Shown here: piece by piece, positions 27,334 to 35,037 of the stretch | How positions within the stretch are numbered: position 1 is the first letter of the stretch | Layout of the letters: the number at the start of each line of letters is the position of its first letter | Assembly (NCBI GenBank): GCA_002428015.1 | Contig: DIZW01000036.1 | Coordinates: forward strand, 1 to 64,000 | DNA from: Oxalobacteraceae bacterium UBA6018 | GTDB lineage: Bacteria > Pseudomonadota > Gammaproteobacteria > Burkholderiales > Burkholderiaceae_D | Direction: 5' to 3' | Length of the DNA: 64,000 bases | Notes under the pieces: model-generated | Databases searched by the model: none | Told to the model about the DNA's origin: nothing | The model's input: only the letters and a program-made list of their open reading frames with translations | Program-made: the position numbers and the translations under genes

Positions 27334-27866
27334 GCGCCGAGTGCGCGCCCGCCGGCGCGGCGGGCGCGCAAGGTGCGTGATGCGCGGGCGCCGGCGCCAC
27401 GGGGCGTGTGAGGTGCTGGTGACGCGCACGAGCCAAAGGTGCGAGAGGTGCTGGTGACGCGCACAAGCCAAAGGTGCGAGAGGTGCTGGTGACGCGCACA
27501 AGCCGAAACGCGGTATCGCGCCACGCGCGAGGTAAGCGAGCGGCCGCCGGCGCCACGGCGCGTGACGCGCTGGTGACGCGCACAAGCCGCCGACGCGGCG
27601 GCATCGCGCGACGCGCGCGGGGAGCGCGCTGCCCGTGTCATGCACCCAAGGCGCAGGGGACGCGCGCGGATCGGCGGCGCTTGCGCCCATGTCGATTTCA
27701 CACGCCGCGGCGGCACGCAGGCGGGCGCCGCCGGGCCGGCCCCGTCCCCCAATGAAGTTGCCTCGCGGAACATGCGGCGCAACTCTCCCCATGCGGCAAT
27801 TTTCACAGTAGAATGCACGAGCCTGCGCTACGTTGGGCCATCCCAGCCCACCTCTCACGACCCGTT
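27334..27866. other. 533-bp gene-less region between metE and minC
   Basis: It holds a 35-bp tandem repeat near its start and otherwise very G+C-rich sequence. Open frames cross it on both strands, but they translate the repeat and Arg/Ala-rich sequence without recognisable domains. The minC promoter probably lies near 27790-27850, where the sequence turns A/T-richer (a TAGAAT at about 27808). Confidence 0.6.
27411..27508. repeat. 35-bp tandem repeat, nearly three copies
   Basis: Copies start at 27411, 27446 and 27481. The first two match almost fully (one A/G change) and the third diverges after about 28 bases. A further 19-base fragment of the unit recurs at 27571-27589. The unit contains CTGGTGACGCGCACAAGCC. 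It is not a CRISPR: there are no unique spacers of constant size. Confidence 0.85.
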
Positions 27867-28634
27867 ATGCTCAAAAGCCCGTCTCTCCTGCCCATCGAAA
27901 TCAAGATCTCGACGGTTGTCGCCATCTCCACGATCCTGCATTCCGCGGACGCGCTGGCTATCGACGCGGCCCTCAAGCAGATGACCGGCGGCGTGTCGGA
28001 CTTCTTCGAGGACGAATTTGCCGTCATCGACGTGAGCGCGATCGCCGGCACGGTGCCGCACATCGAATGGGACCGGCTGGTCACCCTGCTCAAGAAATAC
28101 CGTCTGAACGCGGTGGCCGTGCGCGGCGCGCCGGCCGCCATGGCCGAGCAGATCCGCGCCCACGGCCTGTCGATCGACGACGGCAGCAGCGGCGCCAAGG
28201 CGCGTACGGAAGCGGCGGTGGCGCCCGCGCCGGCCCCGGTTCCCGCGCCGCCGCCCGCCCCCGTGGCCGCTACCGCCATGGTCGCGCCGGGCACCATGAT
28301 CATCGACCAGCCGGTGCGCGCCGGCCAGCGCGTGTATGCGCGCGGCTGCGACCTGATCGTCACGGCCGTGGTCAACAACGGCGCCGAGATCATCGCCGAC
28401 GGCAGCATCCACGTGTACTCCTCGCTGCACGGGCGCGCGCTGGCCGGCGCCTCGGGCAACGCCGACGCGCGCATCTTCGCGCTGGCGATGCAGCCCGAAC
28501 TGGTCTCCATCGCCGGCGTGTACCGCACCTTCGACGACGGCTTTCCGCCCGCGCTGGCGCGCCAGCCGGCCCAGATCCGCCTGGTCGGAGACCGCATCGA
28601 CATCCTCGCGCTCAGCCCGGCCTCGCGCGCCTAA
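27867..28634 (+). CDS. minC: septum site-determining protein MinC
   Basis: The 255-residue protein has the MinC N-terminal domain (about 1-105), an Ala/Pro linker (about 113-135) and the C-terminal beta-helix (VNNGAEIIADGSIHVYSSLHGRALAG) that binds MinD and FtsZ. It inhibits Z-ring formation away from midcell. ATG at 27867 matches the family N-terminus; a longer frame from 27813 is unlikely. First gene of minCDE. Confidence 0.95.
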   Translation: MLKSPSLLPIEIKISTVVAISTILHSADALAIDAALKQMTGGVSDFFEDEFAVIDVSAIAGTVPHIEWDRLVTLLKKYRLNAVAVRGAPAAMAEQIRAHGLSIDDGSSGAKARTEAAVAPAPAPVPAPPPAPVAATAMVAPGTMIIDQPVRAGQRVYARGCDLIVTAVVNNGAEIIADGSIHVYSSLHGRALAGASGNADARIFALAMQPELVSIAGVYRTFDDGFPPALARQPAQIRLVGDRIDILALSPASRA

Positions 28635-28667
28635 ACCTGATACCAGATACGAAAAAAGGACTCTTCT

Positions 28668-29483
28668 GTGGCAAGAATTATTGTTGTTACGTCCGGCAAA
28701 GGTGGTGTCGGCAAGACTACCTCCAGCGCCAGCTTCTCCACCGGCCTGGCCTCGCGCGGCCACAAGACCGCCGTGCTCGACTTCGACGTGGGCCTGCGTA
28801 ACCTCGACCTGATCATGGGTTGCGAGCGGCGCGTGGTGTACGACCTGATCAACGTGATCAACGGCGAGGCCACCCTGAACCAGGCCCTCATCAAGGACAA
28901 GCACTGCGAGAACCTGTTCATCCTGCCGGCCTCGCAGACGCGCGACAAGGATGCGCTGTCGGAACTGGGCGTCGAGCGCGTGCTCAACGACCTGGTCAAC
29001 ATGGGCTTCGAATACATCGTCTGCGATTCGCCGGCCGGCATCGAGCACGGCGCGCTGATGGCGCTCACCTTCGCCGACGAAGCGATCATCGTGACCAACC
29101 CGGAAGTGTCCTCGGTGCGCGACTCGGACCGCATCCTCGGCATCATCCAGGCCAAGTCGCGGCGCGCCCAGACCGGCGCCGAACCGGTCAAGGAGCACCT
29201 CCTGATCACGCGCTACTCGCCCAAGCGGGTCGAGAACGACGAGATGCTGTCCTACCAGGACGTGCAGGAGATCCTGCGCATTCCGCTGATCGGCATCATC
29301 CCCGAGTCGGAGTCGGTACTGCACGCCTCCAACCAGGGCAACCCGGCGATCCACTTCAAGGGCACCGACGTGGCCGAAGCCTACGAGGACGTGGTGTCGC
29401 GCTTCCTCGGCCAGGACATCCCGCTGCGGTTCACCAATTACGAGAAACCCGGTCTGCTGCAGCGTATCTTTGGGGTAAAGTGA
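28668..29483 (+). CDS. minD: septum site-determining ATPase MinD
   Basis: The 271-residue protein has the deviant Walker A GKGGVGKTT at residues 10-18, DFDVGLRNLDL, and a C-terminal amphipathic helix (KPGLLQRIFG) for membrane binding. It recruits MinC and is released from the membrane by MinE. It lies 33 bp after minC and one base before minE. Confidence 0.97.
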   Translation: MARIIVVTSGKGGVGKTTSSASFSTGLASRGHKTAVLDFDVGLRNLDLIMGCERRVVYDLINVINGEATLNQALIKDKHCENLFILPASQTRDKDALSELGVERVLNDLVNMGFEYIVCDSPAGIEHGALMALTFADEAIIVTNPEVSSVRDSDRILGIIQAKSRRAQTGAEPVKEHLLITRYSPKRVENDEMLSYQDVQEILRIPLIGIIPESESVLHASNQGNPAIHFKGTDVAEAYEDVVSRFLGQDIPLRFTNYEKPGLLQRIFGVK

Positions 29484-29484
29484 C

Positions 29485-29736
29485 ATGGCCTTGCTTGACT
29501 TCCTATTTGCCTCCAAGCCGAAAAGTGCGTCGGCGGCCAAGGAGCGCCTGCAAATCATCATCGCCCGCGAGCGCACCAACCGTTCCGGCCCCGATTTCCT
29601 GCCGGCCCTGCACCGCGAGCTGATCGAGGTGATCTCGAAGTACACCAAGGTCAACGCCGACGACATCAAGATCTCGCTGGACCGCCAGGGCAACCTGGAA
29701 GTGCTCGACGTCAACGTCGTCCTGCCCGACGCCTGA
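29485..29736 (+). CDS. minE: cell division topological specificity factor MinE
   Basis: The 83-residue protein begins ALLDFLFASKPKSASAAKER and has the anti-MinCD helix and the dimerisation strand (NLEVLDVNVVLP). It stimulates MinD ATPase and drives pole-to-pole oscillation. The one-base gap to minD points to translational coupling. Confidence 0.96.
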   Translation: MALLDFLFASKPKSASAAKERLQIIIARERTNRSGPDFLPALHRELIEVISKYTKVNADDIKISLDRQGNLEVLDVNVVLPDA

Positions 29737-30040
29737 ACCCCGCCGCGCCCGCTCCCCGCGGGCGCGCCAGCCTCCCCTTCGCGCATGCCGGCCGCCCTCC
29801 GCGGCAAGCATTCGTTTCAGAAATAATTTCCCCATAGATTCGAAACACATTGATCCGGGCGTTTTTCGGGTGTACCGTGTACTCATGGGCGTGCGCGTCC
29901 AGGTCAACATCTGTTACATGAGGCAAACTTTTACAGGCAATACGCTGTCAGTTTGTAAAAGTCTGTTATATTTGCGGTAACTATCCCTAGGGAATACGTA
30001 GGAATGGTCCTACTGCCGATGGGCGCAACCTGCTAACATC
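29737..30040. promoter_or_regulatory. 304-bp intergenic region with a 9-bp inverted repeat before the response regulator
   Basis: The right half is A/T-rich and holds ACTTTTACA (29927-29935) and TGTAAAAGT (29954-29962), perfect 9-bp arms centred 27 bp apart. They lie about 80-115 bp before the regulator ATG. The spacing (between two and three helical turns) suits a dimer-of-dimers operator of an OmpR-type protein, possibly this one. No minE terminator was recognised. Confidence 0.45.
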
Positions 30041-30730
30041 ATGAGAATCGCCGTTCTAGACAGTGACCACAACCAGGCAGTCCTGATTTGTCAGGTGCTC
30101 ACCGCTGCCGGGCACAGCTGTCAATCCTTCAGCAACGCCAAGGAAATGCTGGCGCAGTTGCGCAAAGACAACATCGACATGCTCGTGCTCGACTGGCAGG
30201 TGGCCGACCTGCCCGGCGTCGAGGTATTGCGCCGCGCCAAGGAAAAGCTGCCATCTGCCGCCCCCATCATGTTCCTCACCAACAGTTCGGCCGAGGACGA
30301 CATCGTGGCCGGCATCGGCGCCGGCGCCGACGACTACCTGATCAAGCCGCTGCGCCGCGGCGAGCTGGTCGCGCGGGTGCAGGCGCTGCTGCGGCGCGCC
30401 TACCCGACCCAGCATGGCGCCGAGCAACTGCAGTTCGGCCCCTACGTGTTCGAGACCCGCCCCGGCCGGCTGCTGCGCGACGGCGCCGTGATCGACGTGA
30501 CGCACAAGGAATTCTACCTCGCGCTGTTGTTTTTCCGCAATATCGGACGGCCCCTGTCGCGCGCCTACATCCACGAATCGGTGTGGATCCGCGAGACCGC
30601 CGTTCCCTCGCGCACCATGGACACCCACGTCTCGCGGGTGCGCAACAAACTGCAGCTGAAGCCCGAGAACGGGTTCCGGCTGGTGCCGGTGTACAGCTAC
30701 GGCTACCGGCTCGAAAAGCTCGGCGCCTGA
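30041..30730 (+). CDS. orphan OmpR/PhoB-family response regulator
   Basis: The 229-residue protein has a receiver domain with phospho-acceptor Asp51 (LVLDW), acidic pair Asp7/Asp9, Thr80 and Lys102, then a winged-helix domain (about 125-225) ending YSYGYRLEKL. It binds DNA as a transcription factor. No histidine kinase is adjacent, so its partner is elsewhere. A palindrome in its upstream region may be its own target. It is 156 bp before hemA, but shared transcription is not evident. Confidence 0.85.
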   Translation: MRIAVLDSDHNQAVLICQVLTAAGHSCQSFSNAKEMLAQLRKDNIDMLVLDWQVADLPGVEVLRRAKEKLPSAAPIMFLTNSSAEDDIVAGIGAGADDYLIKPLRRGELVARVQALLRRAYPTQHGAEQLQFGPYVFETRPGRLLRDGAVIDVTHKEFYLALLFFRNIGRPLSRAYIHESVWIRETAVPSRTMDTHVSRVRNKLQLKPENGFRLVPVYSYGYRLEKLGA

Positions 30731-30830
30731 GTCCGGCGCAGGGCAGCGTCTCGGTCACGCCCGCACGACACGCCTCGCGCGCCGCCCATTGCCGCAGTGC
30801 AGCAACTCTTTCCCACTCCCGGCGCCCGGC

Positions 30831-30850
30831 TTGACACATCAAGGTATAAT
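30831..30850 (+). promoter_or_regulatory. candidate -10 region of hemA
   Basis: A perfect TATAAT at 30845-30850 lies 36 bp before the hemA ATG. A perfect TTGACA at 30831-30836 is only 8 bp from it, so the pair cannot be one normal promoter. The -10 may work with a weak -35 further up. Confidence 0.3.
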
Positions 30851-30886
30851 GGCGGAACACCCCGTTTGCCCGCGCGCGCCCTGCAC

Positions 30887-32161
30887 ATGCAACTCCTAGC
30901 TGTCGGCCTGAACCACACCACCGCCCCGGTCGCGCTGCGCGAGCAGCTCGCGCTCGCGCCGGAGCAGTTGGGTCAGGCCGTGCGCGCCGCGCGCAACTGG
31001 TTCGCCCGCCTGGACGACCGCGGCAGCGACGAGGCGGCCATCCTCTCGACCTGCAACCGCACCGAGATGTACGCCGCCAGCCACGTGCCCAATCCGCTCG
31101 ACGCCAGCGCCCACTTCCTGGCCGACTACCACCGGCTCGACTTCAACGAGCTGCGCCAGCACCTGTACATGCTGCCCCAGGACGCGGCCGTGCGCCACGC
31201 GTTCCGGGTCGCCTCGGGGCTGGACTCGATGGTGCTGGGCGAGCCGCAGATCCTCGGCCAGCTCAAGGACGCGGTGCGCCACGCCGACGAAGCGGGCGGC
31301 CTGGGCACCTACCTGCACCAGCTGTTCCAGCGCAGCTTCTCGGTGGCCAAGGAGGTGCGCAGCACCACCGAGATCGGCGCGCACAGCGTGTCGATGGCCG
31401 CCGCCGCCGTGCGCCTGTCGCAGCGCATCTTCGACAAGCTGGGCGACCAGAACGTGCTGTTCATCGGCGCCGGCGAAATGATCGAACTGTGCGCCACCCA
31501 CTTCGCCGCCCAGAGCCCGCGCTCGCTCACCATCGCCAACCGCACCATGGAGCGCGGCGAGGCCCTGGCCCAGCGTTTCGGCGGCACCGCGATCCGCCTG
31601 GCCGCCCTGCCCGAGCAGCTGGCCCGGTTCGACATCGTCGTCTCCTGCACCGCCTCCTCGCTGCCCCTGATCGGCCTGGGCCTGGTCGAGCGCGCCGTCA
31701 AGACGCGCCGCCACAAGCCGATGTTCATGGTCGACCTGGCGGTGCCGCGCGATATCGAGGCCGAGATCGCCCGCCTGGACGACGTGTTCCTGTACACCGT
31801 GGACGACCTGGGCCAGGTGGTCCAGAGCGGCCTCGAAAGCCGCCAGGCCGCGGTGGCCCAGGCCGAGGCCATCATCGAGATGCGCGTGCAGTCCTTCATG
31901 CACTGGGTCGACGACCGCGCCATGGTCCCCGTGATCCAGGACCTGCAGGAAAACAGCGAAGCCATGCGCGTGCTCGAACTCGAACGCGCGCGCCGCATGC
32001 TGGCCCGCGGCGACGACGTCGAGGCCGTGCTCGAGGCGCTGTCCAAGGGCCTCACCGCCAAGTTCCTGCACGGCCCCCAGCAGGCGCTGCACCGGGCCCA
32101 GGGCGACGAGCGCGCCCGCCTCGCCAGCCTGCTGCCGCAGCTGTTCCGCGGCCGCCGTTAG
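30887..32161 (+). CDS. hemA: glutamyl-tRNA reductase
   Basis: The 424-residue protein has the catalytic Cys56 in LSTCNRTEMY, the N-terminal GLNHTTAPVALRE, the NADPH-binding GAGEMIELC and a C-terminal dimerisation helix. It reduces glutamyl-tRNA(Glu) to glutamate-1-semialdehyde, the first step of tetrapyrrole synthesis. ATG at 30887 matches the family start. prfA follows 90 bp later, as in many proteobacteria. Confidence 0.96.
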   Translation: MQLLAVGLNHTTAPVALREQLALAPEQLGQAVRAARNWFARLDDRGSDEAAILSTCNRTEMYAASHVPNPLDASAHFLADYHRLDFNELRQHLYMLPQDAAVRHAFRVASGLDSMVLGEPQILGQLKDAVRHADEAGGLGTYLHQLFQRSFSVAKEVRSTTEIGAHSVSMAAAAVRLSQRIFDKLGDQNVLFIGAGEMIELCATHFAAQSPRSLTIANRTMERGEALAQRFGGTAIRLAALPEQLARFDIVVSCTASSLPLIGLGLVERAVKTRRHKPMFMVDLAVPRDIEAEIARLDDVFLYTVDDLGQVVQSGLESRQAAVAQAEAIIEMRVQSFMHWVDDRAMVPVIQDLQENSEAMRVLELERARRMLARGDDVEAVLEALSKGLTAKFLHGPQQALHRAQGDERARLASLLPQLFRGRR

Positions 32162-32251
32162 CGTCCCGCGCGACCGTTTTCGCGTTGGCGCGCGCCACCC
32201 CGGCGCCCGCATCCCCTCAACACCCGTCTCACCTTTTGTCGAACGATCCCT

Positions 32252-33328
32252 ATGAAACCATCGATGCTGGCCAAGCTGGACCAACTTGCCAACCGACTTG
32301 TCGAACTTGACGAACTGCTCATGCACGAAGGCGCCACCGCCAACATGGACAGCTACCGCAAGCTCACCCGCGAGCACGCCGAGATCGGCCCGCTGGTGGC
32401 CCTGTACAAGGACTACCAGCGGGCCCAGAACGACATCGCCGAGGCCCAGGAGATGCTGGGCGACCCGGACATGAAGCAGTTCGCGCAGGAGGAGATCGAG
32501 GCTGGCAAGGCGCGCGTGGCCGCGCTCGAGGCCGACCTGCAGAAGATGCTGCTGCCCAAGGACGTCAACGACGAGCGCAACATCTTCCTCGAGATCCGCG
32601 CCGGCACCGGCGGCGACGAGTCGGCCCTGTTCGCCGGCGACCTGCTGCGCATGTACACCCGCTTCGCCGAGCGCAACCGCTGGCAGGTCGAGATGGTGTC
32701 CGAGTCGCCCTCCGACCTGGGCGGCTACCGCGAAGTGATCGTGCGCCTGGTCGGCAACGGCGCCTACTCCAAGCTCAAGTTCGAGTCGGGCGGGCACCGC
32801 GTGCAGCGCGTGCCCGCCACCGAGACCCAAGGGCGCATCCACACCTCGGCCTGCACGGTGGCGGTGATGCCCGAGGCGGACGAAGTCGAAGACGTCAACA
32901 TCAACCCGGCCGACCTGCGCATCGACACCTTCCGCGCCTCCGGCGCCGGCGGGCAGCACATCAACAAGACCGATTCGGCCGTGCGCCTGACCCACCTGCC
33001 CACCGGGATCGTGGTCGAATGCCAGGACGACCGCAGCCAGCACAAGAACAAGGCCCAGGCCCTCAAGGTGCTGGCCGCGCGCATCAAGGACGTGCAGCTG
33101 CGCGAACAGCAGTCCAAGGAAGCGGCCACCCGCAAGAGCTTGATCGGCTCGGGCGACCGCAGCGAGCGCATCCGCACCTACAACTTCCCGCAAGGGCGCA
33201 TGACCGACCACCGCATCAACCTGACCCTGTACAAGCTCGATTTCATCATGGATGGCGACCTGGCCGAACTGACCAACGCGCTCGCCGCCGAGCACCAGGC
33301 CGAACTGCTGGCCGCGCTGGGCGACTGA
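32252..33328 (+). CDS. prfA: peptide chain release factor 1
   Basis: The 358-residue protein has the stop-codon recognition motif PAT at 188-190 and the GGQ motif at 233-235, whose glutamine is the target of PrmC methylation. It ends translation at UAA and UAG. It lies in the hemA-prfA-prmC order, except that dsbB intervenes before prmC. Confidence 0.97.
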   Translation: MKPSMLAKLDQLANRLVELDELLMHEGATANMDSYRKLTREHAEIGPLVALYKDYQRAQNDIAEAQEMLGDPDMKQFAQEEIEAGKARVAALEADLQKMLLPKDVNDERNIFLEIRAGTGGDESALFAGDLLRMYTRFAERNRWQVEMVSESPSDLGGYREVIVRLVGNGAYSKLKFESGGHRVQRVPATETQGRIHTSACTVAVMPEADEVEDVNINPADLRIDTFRASGAGGQHINKTDSAVRLTHLPTGIVVECQDDRSQHKNKAQALKVLAARIKDVQLREQQSKEAATRKSLIGSGDRSERIRTYNFPQGRMTDHRINLTLYKLDFIMDGDLAELTNALAAEHQAELLAALGD

Positions 33329-33399
33329 GATTTAAGCGCGCGATAAGCCGACCGGGTTACACTGGCGGCGCCCCCACCGCCCCCCGAACCGCCTAGGAA

Positions 33400-33879
33400 A
33401 TGAAGATGCCACGACAACGCGCCCTCCTGCTCGCCATCGGCCTGACCTGCTTCGCCCTCGTCGGCGCCGCGCTCTATCTCCAGCACGCGATGAACCTGCT
33501 GCCCTGCCCCCTGTGCGTGATCCAGCGCTACGCCTACCTGGCCACCGGCGTGTTCTGCCTGATCGGCGCCGCCTCGGCCGGCCCTGGCCGCCTGTGGAAT
33601 GGCCTGGCGCTGGTGTCCGCCCTGGTCGGCCTGGGCTACGTCGGCAAGCACCTGTGGGTCCTGGCCCACCCCGGCCTGTCGTGCGGGATCGACCCGATGG
33701 AGACCATGCTCAACAAGATCCCCAGCGCCACCATGCTGCCCTGGCTGTTCCGCGCCGACGGCCTGTGCGAAGACGCCCGCGACACCCTGCTCGGGCTCTC
33801 GGTTCCGCAATGGTCCGGGCTCTGGTTCGTGCTGCTCAGCGTGGCGCTGGGCGCCCTGCTGCTGCGCCGGCGCCGATGA
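33400..33879 (+). CDS. dsbB: disulfide bond formation protein DsbB
   Basis: The 159-residue membrane protein has four helices and two periplasmic Cys pairs: Cys36/Cys39 (PCPLC, followed by VIQRY) and Cys95/Cys123. DsbB reoxidises DsbA and passes electrons to quinone. It sits between prfA and prmC and its stop codon overlaps the prmC start (ATGA), so prmC translation is likely coupled to it. Confidence 0.94.
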   Translation: MKMPRQRALLLAIGLTCFALVGAALYLQHAMNLLPCPLCVIQRYAYLATGVFCLIGAASAGPGRLWNGLALVSALVGLGYVGKHLWVLAHPGLSCGIDPMETMLNKIPSATMLPWLFRADGLCEDARDTLLGLSVPQWSGLWFVLLSVALGALLLRRRR

Positions 33880-34700
33880 ACATCGCCGCAGGCGCCAGCG
33901 TGGGCGCGCTGCAGGCCGCGCTGCCGCTCGCGCCGCTCGAAAACCGCATCCTCCTGTGCCACGCGCTTGGCCTGACCCGGGTCGGCCTGATCACCCAGTC
34001 CGAGCGCCTCCTCACCGAAGCCGAGGCGCACGTCCTGGCGCGGCTGGTCGCGCGCCGGCTGGCCGGCGAACCGATCGCCTACATCGTCGGCAAGCGCGAA
34101 TTCTTCGGGCTTGATTTTTGCGTCAGCGACGCCGTCCTCATTCCCCGTCCCGACACCGAACTGCTGGTCGAACTCGCGCTGGAAAAGCTGGCCCCCGGCG
34201 CCCGCGTGCTCGACCTGGGCACCGGCAGCGGCGCCATCGCCGTCGCGCTCGCGCACACCCGGCCCGACGCCGACGTCAGCGCCCTCGACGTCAGCGCCGC
34301 CGCGCTCGACGTCGCGCGCGCCAACGCCGCCGCCCACGGCGCCAAGGTCCGCTTCCTGCGCAGCGACTGGTACGGCGCGGTGCAAGGCGAGCGCTTCGAC
34401 CTCATCGTCTCCAATCCCCCCTACATCGCCGCCGGCGACGTCCACCTGCTGCAGGGCGACCTACGCTTCGAGCCTGTAGGCGCCCTGACCGACCACGCCG
34501 ACGGCCTCACGGCCCTGCGCGCCATCGTCGGCGGCGCCGGCGCCCACCTCGTCCCCGGCAGCTGGCTGCTGCTCGAGCACGGCTACGACCAGGCCGCCCA
34601 GGTGCGCGACCTGCTGCGCGCCGCCGGCTACGTCGACGTCCAAAGCTGGCGCGACCTGGGCGGCATCGAACGCGTCAGCGGCGCCCGCCTGCCGGCCTAA
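33876..34700 (+). CDS. prmC: release factor glutamine N5-methyltransferase
   Basis: The 274-residue protein has the SAM motif DLGTGSGAIAVALA and the NPPY motif at 180-183 that places the glutamine side chain. It methylates the GGQ glutamine of RF1 and RF2. ATG at 33876 overlaps the dsbB stop by four bases. Start choice is supported by the overlap and the family length. Confidence 0.95.
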   Translation: MNIAAGASVGALQAALPLAPLENRILLCHALGLTRVGLITQSERLLTEAEAHVLARLVARRLAGEPIAYIVGKREFFGLDFCVSDAVLIPRPDTELLVELALEKLAPGARVLDLGTGSGAIAVALAHTRPDADVSALDVSAAALDVARANAAAHGAKVRFLRSDWYGAVQGERFDLIVSNPPYIAAGDVHLLQGDLRFEPVGALTDHADGLTALRAIVGGAGAHLVPGSWLLLEHGYDQAAQVRDLLRAAGYVDVQSWRDLGGIERVSGARLPA

Positions 34701-34741
34701 GCCACCAACAACACCGCCATATCAGGCGACAAGAAATGCGA

Positions 34742-34828
34742 CGGGGTCGGAGGCGACATCCGGACACGGGCTCGGCTGTATTGCTGACCAATAGATGAGC
34801 TTGTGTCCAGATGTCGCCTCCGACCCCG
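34742..34828. repeat. 87-bp palindromic repeat, copy 1
   Basis: Arms 34742-34767 and 34803-34828 match at 25 of 26 positions and begin CGGGGTCGGAGGCGACAT. The central 35 bases differ between copies. The same element recurs 135 bp downstream and again near 62423. It can form a strong hairpin in RNA. Confidence 0.9.
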
Positions 34829-34876
34829 AGGTTGACTGCCGACGCGCCCAGCGACAAAGTTTGACGTAAAAGCGAC

Positions 34877-34963
34877 GAGGGTCGGAGGCGACATTCGGAC
34901 ACGGGCTCGGCTGTATTTCCGTTTAATAGCTGACCTTGTGTCCGGATGTCGCCTCCGACCCCG
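34877..34963. repeat. 87-bp palindromic repeat, copy 2
   Basis: Same length and orientation-independent arms as copy 1, with a few changes in the left arm. Both copies share GGGCTCGGCTGTATT after the left arm, so they derive from a common unit. It ends 75 bp before the DUF885 gene. Confidence 0.9.
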
Positions 34964-35037
34964 CACCCTTTTTCCGCCTGCCGCACTCGCCGGTTTGTTG
35001 CCGCTTGCTAGAATGACGTTCCCCGATCGGAGTCGTC

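Noticed and set aside
27411..27589. CRISPR array at the 35-bp repeats
   Set aside because: Copies are directly adjacent with no unique spacers and no cas genes are near.
27330..27818. Minus-strand protein through the 35-bp tandem repeat
   Set aside because: The translation only repeats the unit and Arg/Ala-rich sequence, with no ribosome site or domain.
25066..27858. Very long open frame opposite metE
   Set aside because: It is antisense to a clear metE, Arg/Gly/His-rich, with no domain; it is a product of high G+C codon bias.
30831..30850. TTGACA followed by TATAAT before hemA as a complete sigma-70 promoter
   Set aside because: The two perfect hexamers are only 8 bp apart, far from the 16-18 bp needed; at most the TATAAT is used.
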